Source: Heterohyrax brucei (taxonomy: Eukaryota > Chordata > Mammalia > Hyracoidea > Procaviidae). Taken from it: DNA of 64,000 bases. The notes below the pieces were generated by a model that had not been told where the DNA came from, did no database searches, and saw only the letters and a program-made list of their open reading frames with translations. Made by a program: the position numbers and the translations under genes. This document shows, in pieces, positions 56,767 to 64,000 of the stretch (position 1 is its first letter; every line of letters starts with the position of its first letter). The stretch spans positions 71,697,296 through 71,761,295 of the forward strand of contig CM053142.1 of NCBI GenBank assembly GCA_028571685.1, given 5' to 3'.

Positions 56767-58961
56767 ATGTGGGGAAAAAAATCTAAATGATACAAGAAAA
56801 GAGGAAAATGTAACTTGCTCTTAATAGAAACAAAACAACATAATATTAGGATTATTAATAGTAGATCATTCCTTGGTGATGAATTAAGGAACAAAAAAAT
56901 AAATTACCTTCCTTGTAGGAATAAAAAGAAGTCCAACAGTGTTAAAGTCCTGTTCACAATTTCTGACCTTTAATGAGCACTTGTATCTTTTTGAGAGTGA
57001 CCATGGTTATAAGCTACTGAAGCAAAATCAAATAATGAAGTTGCTTTTTAATCTATGTGTATGTAACTTGCATTTCAAGTGACATATGAGAACTATTAAT
57101 TGTCTTTCAATAAATCAATGGTAAGAATAATTTTTCATAAAAGTTGTGCTTATATATTTTGCTTAATACATTTTCACACTGAATATTATTCCTTGTTGTC
57201 AAGTTTCTGTTGTTGCACATACAAAATGTTGACTAATTCCTATGTTGAAATATTTAAGAATCAACAGGCTACCGAGTGGTATGTGTGGGGATATTGTTTC
57301 AAAGTACTGTCAAAGTATTCTGAAATACAATTAGTCTTGAATTCAGATCATATCAGCTAAATCAATAAGTCCTAAATCTCTGATTGTTGTGAAGCCAGTA
57401 ATACTGTTTTTACTGTTCCTTTTGGGTCGTCATGGGTCGGATCCGACTCGACGACACTTGGCTTTGGCTTTAGGTTACATTTGTTTTGTTTTATTTTACC
57501 CTCCCTTTAGTCTACATGTAGCTCTACCATTACATAAGAAGAAAATTCCAGCATTACTTTTCGCTCATATTCAGCAAACACCAATTTTGTTCTAGAAAAA
57601 GGGTTTGATGCTAAATTGATTTGTGCCTAGTGTGCAGGGTCACTGACACACTTATTTTTTTTTTTTAAATGAAGGACTTCTTCATAATCTGAAATGATTT
57701 ATTAGAGTTCTTCATTGTTATTGAGAAAAATGACCACTTGTAAGACAATAAACTTTCCTAAAAATAATAATAACCAATACTAAATAAATAACTTCAACAT
57801 TATTTACTGATTTGAATAAATGATGAAATTGTAAATGCTAAATGCCTTTTGTACTTCGTTTTGATCACAAGTTACCTAAATTTTAAAAGGTTGGTAGAAA
57901 ATGATGTGCTTTTACAAGAAGTGGTGGAGAAGTTAATGGCATTGGGCAAGCTGGTACTTAGTGGGTATGTGGCAGCCCAGCCAAACTATAAGCTAAAATA
58001 CAAAAATATTCCCTAATCAGCTAGTACAGCACTGCAGCTTAGCCTAGTTGCAAGGTCCTTGCCCTGGGATCCCTGAAACCTCCACATGACCTAGCAACTG
58101 TCATAGCAGGGCTCTCCTAGGCCTCACTCCAGTGCTGTGACCTGTGTCAGTTCTGTTTTATAAAATATTTGAATATTAATCCTGTCACATGCATAAAGGT
58201 AGTAACATAGAGAGAAAATAGCATATTGAATGACAAAGAAGTAATTCAATGAGATGATTCTGATGCAGAATAGTAGGAATATAGAACTTCTAGTTGACTG
58301 AATAATAAATAAAAGCATCAGCCAAAGAAGAGGAGTATATTCTCAGAGCCAGGTTGCTTGCTTAATTGTGTAAATGCAAAGTCACTTTTTATCTGTGTTG
58401 GCTCTACTGCTGTAGCTTCATCCTATCTTCACAGAGTCTTAATCCCAAATCCTTTATTTCTTGGTGAATTTGGAAGGAACAGATCAATTCATATCCTCAG
58501 TCTTTACCAAATCAGCTGTCTTCTTACAAATCCAAGAAATTTCATCCCTGCAGTGGGAAACATAAATACTGCCTTTTAAAAAGTAAGCCCATCCTTTGAA
58601 TCCATTGATCTGGGTAAGTTCTGTAGTACTAAGTCTGAAGATGAACAATTTTAAAACAATTATAATTATTATATTTGAAATTTAATCACTGTTCTGCATT
58701 CTTAGGTACCCTACCATGCAAAAAGGATGCAGTAACTGGTTGCTGAGAGACTTCTACATCTGTGACACAGCTAAACCCCTAAAGCTGTGGTACTCAAGTT
58801 CTTTGTTTCAAGTTAATCATGACCCTGGGTAGATTTCTTGAAAATACTTAAATTCTGGTCTGAGAATTTGTATTCCCTCTATTAACATGGTAGAATCTAT
58901 CCACTTCAGATTATATTGGAACTTCTAGAATTTCTTAAAATTGGAACTTTATAAAGAAAAA
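56767..58961. other. Mostly unrecognised AT-rich sequence
   Basis: No gene found. The only repeat seen is the SINE tail at 57418-57472. Confidence 0.4.
57418..57472 (+). mobile_element. AfroSINE 3' tail fragment (GACACTTGGCT subtype)
   Basis: GTCATGGGTCGGATCCGACT then CGACGACACTTGGCTTTGGC; same tail subtype as 9908 and 60126. Confidence 0.68.
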
Positions 58962-59130
58962 CTCAAAAAAAAAAAAAAATCCACTGCCATCAAGTTGATT
59001 CTGACTCATAGCAGCCCTCTAGAAAGAGTAGAAGTGTCCCATAGAGTTTCCAAGGAGTGCTTAGCAAATTTGAACTGCCAACTTTTGGTTAGCAGTGGTA
59101 GCTCTTAACTACTATGCTGCCAGGGTATTC
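58962..59130 (-). mobile_element. AfroSINE, minus strand
   Basis: After an A run, CCACTGCCATCAAGTTGATT; right end ACTACTATGCTGCCAGGGT. Confidence 0.9.
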
Positions 59131-59335
59131 ACATTAAATCACATTCTATATAAAAACTGCATTTACCTATGCACGGATACAATTGTGTATATATTTTACA
59201 TAGGTGTGAATGAAGAAAACATGAGAGAAGCTGAGAAAAAATATGAATGTCAATACAGAGTTGTTTCTGAAATCAGTTCTCAGATCTGCTAAAAATTGGC
59301 AACATTAAGTCTTATCATCACAAAATTGCATGTTT
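59131..59335. other. Nothing recognised
   Basis: AT-rich, with a 65-codon open frame lacking features. Confidence 0.35.
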
Positions 59336-59337
59336 TT

Positions 59338-59415
59338 TATTATCCTGTTGCCTTCAAGTTGATCTTAATTCATGGAAACCCCATATGTTTTCAATGGCTA
59401 TGATCTATCACAACT
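59338..59415 (-). mobile_element. AfroSINE-related fragment, minus strand
   Basis: TTGCCTTCAAGTTGATCTTA then AACCCCATATG and TTTTCAATGGCTATGATC; degraded. Confidence 0.5.
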
Positions 59416-60085
59416 GAGAACTTTTCTCCCCCACTAAATCTTGATCCTGGTACATGTATTTGCTTGAAGTAGTCTTGTTCACTAGCCAAGGAATCGGCTA
59501 TGTAGCCCTGAACCTCCATTTACTTGACCTAAGAGTGTTCTACTGACTCCTGTGGCAGTATCTGCATGTTTTGAACTCTGCTCTGTAGGTCACTTCCTGC
59601 ATTCTTGGATTAGAAGTCAGAAGGTAGAGGAAGGTAACAGGATGATTAAATTCTTTAGGGGGAAGAGCTACATCTTAGATTTCAAAATGAAAATGGGAAT
59701 ATATTTACATAGTTTCATGGTACTACTTTTATAGTGCTTAGTCCAACTGCATGAGATTTATTTTTAATTGGTCCATGACAGTATTGCACCAACTGTGAAA
59801 AGTAATTGCTTTTTCACTATTATTCTGCATGTATTATTTACCATTTTTATATTGTGAAACCAAACTATTAGATTTAAAAGTCGTGGAATTTGGTGAATTC
59901 TATCTAAAGTACAGAATGTTTGACAGAAAATGAGTAATCTTCTGAGTTACAAGTCAGTTTAATAAAACTAAGAAAGTATGCATTAAAGAGTGAACAGGAT
60001 TGAGTTAGATGAAGGAAGACCTCGCTGGGGCTGGAGGTGGAGAAAACCTACTATAGCCAGAAAAATGCCAATGATCTTAATTTTT
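59416..60085. other. Nothing recognised
   Basis: No gene or named repeat. Confidence 0.4.
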
Positions 60086-60087
60086 TC

Positions 60088-60175
60088 CATTGAATACTCT
60101 AGAGGGCAGTTTTACTCTGGCCTCTAGGGTCACCATGAGTTGGACCCGACTTGACGGCACTTGGCTACTTGGCTG
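60088..60175 (+). mobile_element. AfroSINE 3' part (GCACTTGGCT subtype)
   Basis: GGGCAGTTTTACTCTGGCCT, CATGAGTTGGACCCGACTTG, ACGGCACTTGGCTACTTGG. 5' truncated. Confidence 0.78.
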
Positions 60176-60307
60176 ACTAATGCTATGTATCATATAATAA
60201 AATATATAAATGTGGTTTTATTATTTTAGAATGGTAGTAATTAGAGTTAGAAGTATAGAATGGTGTTCTTCAAACTTTTTGATTTTTTACTCCCTAAGAA
60301 TTTTTAA

Positions 60308-61675
60308 AACTAACAGCTGCAAGCATCCTTTAAAAACCAGAATGTGGAGGGCAGGTAGTATAAATATAGGAAAATTGGAAGTCGTCACAAATAAAATGGA
60401 ATGCACAAAGATCAATATCCTAGGCATTAGTGAGCTGAAATAGACTGGTATTTGCCATTTTACATCATGCAATCATATGTCTACTATGCCAGGAATGACA
60501 AATTGAAGAGGAATGTAATGGCAATCATTGCCAAAAGCATCATTTTAAGATCTATTCTGAAGTACATAGTTGTCAGTGATAGGATAATATCCATGCCCTA
60601 CAAGGAAGACTACTTAACATGACTATTATATAAATTTACAATCACTAATGCCAAAGATAAAGAAGTTGAAGATTTTTTCCAAACTTCTGCAATCTGAAGT
60701 TGATCAAACATACAGTCAAAATGAATTGATAATTACTGGTGATTGGAATGAGAAAGTTGGAAACAAAGAATAATTGGTAGCTGGTCAATGCAACCTTGGT
60801 GATAGAAATGCCATGGAGACTACATAACAGCATTTTTTTTTGAAGACCAGTGATTTATTTACTGAAAATGCCAAAAACATATGCTGTGACTATATACTTT
60901 CCATTGGGTGGAAAACACAAAAATCAAATTGACTACATCTGTGGAAAGAGAAGAAATCCTAGTGACACAGTGGTCAAGTGCTATGGCTACTAATCAGAAA
61001 TTCAGCAATCAAATCCATCAGGTGCTTCTTGAAAACTCTATGGGGCAATTCTACTCTGTCCTATAGCGTCACTATGAGTCATAGTTGTCTCAGTGCAATG
61101 GATTTTTTTTCTTTTTTTCTGTCTGGTGGAAAGAAAAGATGGAAAACTCGATATTATCAATTATCAATATTATCAACTAGAACAAGGCCTGAGATTGACT
61201 GGGACAAACCATCGAACTGCTCACATGAAAGTTCAACTTCAAGCTGAATAAAATTTCAAAAAGTCCCCCAGAGTCAAAATACAAACTTGAGGATATCCTA
61301 CCTGAATTTGAAGACCATCTCAAGAATAGGTTTGATGCACCAAATACTTATGACAAAAGACAAAAGTTTTGAAATGATCAAAGACATAATACATGAAGAA
61401 AACAAAAATAATTAAAGATAGGAAAGAAAAGACCAAAATGGGTGTCAAAAGACACTCTGAAACTTACTTTTGAATGCAGAGTAGCTAAATGATGAAGTTA
61501 AAGAGCTGAACAGAAAATTTTAAGGAGCAGCTTCAGAAGACATACAAAAAAATTCAAGCTGTGAGTTTCAGTTTTGAAAGATTCTGTAGGAAAAATTTTG
61601 AGCAGCATAGGACACATCACAAGATAAAAACAAGCAGCAGTTAAGGAATCAAATTATGTCTTGCATTGGACAAAT
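60308..61675 (+). mobile_element. RTE-clade LINE, plus strand, endonuclease half
   Basis: Starts at AACAGCTGCAAGCATCC, the phrase just upstream of the RTE endonuclease. Endonuclease remnants read TNKMECTKINILGISELK at 60387-60440, and the GDWN motif is intact near 60740 (LIITGDWNEKVG). An AfroSINE interrupts at 60952-61112. Later text (GACCATCTCAAGAATAGGTT) belongs to the stretch between endonuclease and reverse transcriptase. Many stops. Confidence 0.85.
60952..61112 (+). mobile_element. AfroSINE, plus strand, inside RTE
   Basis: AATCCTAGTGACACAGTGGT head, CAATCAAATCCATCAGGTGC middle, CACTATGAGTCATAGTTGTC tail and a T run. The flanks TGTGGAAAGAGAAGA and TGGTGGAAAGAAAAGA look like a diverged target duplication. 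Confidence 0.88.
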
Positions 61676-61988
61676 CAACTGTACAAGATTTTAGTTTATG
61701 TACAGATTGTTTGTGAACACAGTTTTAAGAGTTTTTGGAATTCCTGTTCTTTGTAATGTTATCCATAATTTATCATGATCCACACAGTGGAATACCTTTG
61801 CATAGTTAATAAAACACAGATAAAAATCTTGCTGGTATTTTCTGCTTTCAACTTACAACCATCTGATATCAGCAAGATATTCCTTGTTCCATGTTCTTTT
61901 CTGAATCTAGCTTGAATTTTTGGCAGTTCCCTGTGAATATACTGTTATAAAGGTTTTTGAATGATCTTCAGCAAAGGTGTCAGTTTGG
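61676..61988 (-). mobile_element. RTE reverse transcriptase segment in inverted orientation
   Basis: The minus strand reads RTE reverse transcriptase text: the complement near 61765-61835 encodes roughly FINYAKVFHCVDHDKLWITL, the segment with the first catalytic Asp region (here NYAK where DYAK is expected). The pieces on both sides are plus strand, so this block is inverted relative to the rest of the element. Confidence 0.78.
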
Positions 61989-62440
61989 GGTTTAAGGTGT
62001 GCCTCACCCAAGCCATAGTATTTTCAGTTGTCTCATATGTATGTGAAATCTGGATAACAAGTAAGGAGGACCAAAGAAGAATTGATGTCTTTGAATTATA
62101 GTGTTGCTGTAGAATACTGAATATGCTATGGACCGCCAGAAGAACAAACAAGGCTGTCTTGGAAAAAATATACCCAGAGTGTTCCTTGGAAAGCAACATG
62201 ATGAGATTTTGTCTCACCTACTTTGGACATGTTATTAGGAGGCATTAGTCCCTGAAGAAGGACATCATGCTTGGTAGGGATAAGCACTGACACAGTGGCT
62301 GCAACAATGGGCTGAAACACAGCAACAATTGTGAGAATGGCAAAGGAGCAGACAGGGTTTGTTCTATTGTGCATTGAGTCTCTATGAGTTGGAACGAACC
62401 TGAGGGTATGTAACAATAGCATGTGGCTCTACACATTTTT
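61989..62440 (+). mobile_element. RTE-clade LINE, plus strand, 3' end
   Basis: CACCCAAGCCATAGTATTTT, TGTCTTGGAAAAAATATACC and TTGGACATGTTATTAGGAGG lead to the 3' tail TCTATGAGTTGGAACGAACC. It aligns with 30350-30785 and 52430-52675. Confidence 0.85.
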
Positions 62441-62589
62441 TAAGTTTATATAACTTTTTGAAATTTATGCAATTTTTAGAATATTACATATTCTATATGC
62501 ATAATTTAGTGATTATCATCAAAACCTTGCAGTGACAGATTTAGCTCATTCTAATTCATGAAAAACATTTGCCATATAATTTAATTATG

Positions 62590-63527
62590 AAGTCTTCATC
62601 ATGAACTAATCATTAAAGAAATAATTGCACTGAATCTAAACAGACTCAATGCTCTAACAAAGAGACAGTGAGTAACATCATGGATCAAAAGACATGACCT
62701 GCCTATATCTTGCTTTCAAGAAACACATCTATGACTCAAAGATATGAACAAACTAAAAATGAAAGGATGAAAAAATATATACCAAGCCAGTAACATACGA
62801 AGAACAGCAGAGGCAATACTAATCTCAGATAACATAGACTTTAATGTAAGATCCACCATTGTGGACAAGAATGGTCACTATTTATTGCTGAAAGTTTCAA
62901 TACATAAGCACAACGTGACAATATTAACTATTTCTGCACCCAACACTAGAGCATCTAAATACATTGAACAAACACTGACAACATTGAAAAATAACATAGA
63001 TTACTTCACAATAATAGCTGGAGACTTCAACCTCCACTTTCAGTAATGGACAGACACTTTAGAAAAAAAAAATTTCATTCAGGACACAGAAGATCTTTTT
63101 GCAACAATCAACCAACTATAACTTTAAACCCATACAAGTGGAAGCCAATAACAGAAAAATTACAGGTAGAAATTGACACTCATGGAAACTGAACAACACC
63201 TTGCTCAAAAAGCCATGGGCCATATAAGAATCTAGGACAAAATAAAGAAATTTATGGATTCAAGTGAGAATGAAAACACATCCTACCAGATTCTATGGTA
63301 AACAGCCAAAGCAATGCTTAGGGATCAATTTATCTCTATAAATGCACACATCCAGAAGGAAGAAAACATTCAAATGAAAGAATTAACCCTACATCTTGAA
63401 CAAGTAGAAAGACAGCAACAGAGGAACCACTCAGGCACCAGAAGAAAATAGATAATAAAGATTAGAACAGAACTAAATGAATTAGAGACTAGAAGAACAA
63501 ATGAAAAAAATTACAAAACCAAAAGCT
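62590..63527 (+). mobile_element. L1 ORF2 endonuclease and linker, plus strand, interrupted
   Basis: L1 text starts in the endonuclease (GCTTTCAAGAAACACATCTA gives the QETH region). It runs through VGDFN-like text (62861-63046 reads SAPNTRASKYIEQTLTTLKN and AGDFNLHF) and the linker, to CAAAACCAAAAGCTGG at 63527. There the expected 'TTCTTTGAAAAGATC' is replaced by the 5' end of another L1. Confidence 0.88.
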
Positions 63528-64000
63528 GGGGTGGAGTCAAGATGGAGGACTAAGGACACGTCTCTTTCTATCCCTCTGGAAACCAAGACCTGAATTGATA
63601 ATCAAACAGAGCCTTCTGAGCACCTAATCAGCCTCAGGACACGGCACAGAGCTGTTAATTGGGACTTTATACCATTCAGTGAAAAACCTCCTCTCTTTCG
63701 CTGACTCCTGCTCCTGGCTAGCCCCGGCTCTCACAGACTGAAGGTAAACGCACCATTTTGACTTTTTTTTTTCCTCGGTCTCGGCTGGCGGGTGGAGCTG
63801 GGTCTTGCCCGGTGGCTGGACTCAGACATGCTGCTGGGGGGATAGATAGGTGAAATTCCCATGTTCTGAGAGCCAGGCTCGGGACTCTGTTAATCTAGAC
63901 ACTTTGAGCCTTTCGTTTAGTAGCCGCCTCAGCGGGGTTTGTGCGGAACTCTGCGGTCAGGGTGCGGGACGCCATGATGGTACCGAGATTTTAGCGGGAC
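63528..64000 (+). mobile_element. 5' end (5' UTR) of a second L1, plus strand, runs off the window
   Basis: Starts GGGTGGAGTCAAGATGGAGG, equivalent to the 5' start of the 19804 L1 (GCAGAGTCGAGATGGC), then turns GC-rich (63700-64000). The junction in the older L1 is exact, so this is an intact 5' insertion boundary. A full-length L1 could continue beyond 64000. Confidence 0.85.

Noticed and set aside
1..64000. CRISPR arrays, operons, bacterial or phage systems
   Set aside because: No regularly spaced short repeats, no dense coding and clear mammalian repeats throughout.

Overview
This is vertebrate, clearly mammalian, nuclear DNA with no long open reading frames. Its short interspersed elements have the tRNA-derived AfroSINE layout (a head like CCCTGGTGGTGTAGTGGTTA, a middle with TTCGAATCCACC and TTGGAAACTC, a tail with TATGAGTCGGAATCGACTCG). 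It also carries RTE-clade (BovB-like) retrotransposons and L1s with an afrotherian-type 3' UTR. From these I infer an afrotherian, most likely elephant-like, genome; the species cannot be fixed from the sequence alone.

The only cellular gene I can support is part of a C-type lectin-like (group V, NK-complex type) receptor on the plus strand. It has a membrane-spanning exon (10282-10380), a stalk exon (20029-20244) and the first lectin-domain exon (22737 to about 22888). Each exon begins after the first base of a codon (phase 1), as in this family, and the protein most resembles CLEC12/CLEC1-type receptors. I found no first exon upstream and no later lectin exons downstream. The lectin exon has lost a conserved Trp and has a poor splice donor at the expected place, so the gene is probably decayed or very widely spread.

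The rest is a stack of mobile elements. 0-10 kb: a rearranged mariner copy, then a plus-strand L1 (3.66-9.9 kb) interrupted by a short poly(A) retrocopy and a solo LTR. 11-21 kb: solo LTRs, an old minus-strand L1 3' end, and a 5.3-kb minus-strand L1 (14527-19804) inside another LTR with a 20-bp target duplication. 27-35 kb: a decayed RTE element inside an older L1, then an old minus-strand L1 with its 5' UTR. 37-39.7 kb: a local direct repeat, a second copy of the poly(A) retrocopy and a GC-rich retrocopy-like island. 39.7-47 kb: three minus-strand L1 pieces in a row. 47.7-56 kb: a dense AfroSINE cluster, a 200-bp inverted duplication, a poly(C) run, an internally deleted RTE and an LTR-like block. 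56.2-56.8 kb: a second mariner derivative. 60-64 kb: an RTE with an inverted internal piece, then an L1 interrupted by the 5' end of a younger L1 that runs off the window.

No new multi-gene system is visible. The most unusual items are the two mariner copies sharing one palindromic internal junction, the L1 that is complete at its 5' end but cut off inside ORF2 at its 3' end, the inverted duplication at 50.4/51.3 kb, and the short poly(A) retrocopy found twice. Element boundaries were read by eye and are approximate unless a duplication or terminal motif fixes them. Family names rest on recall of consensus features, not on a database search.
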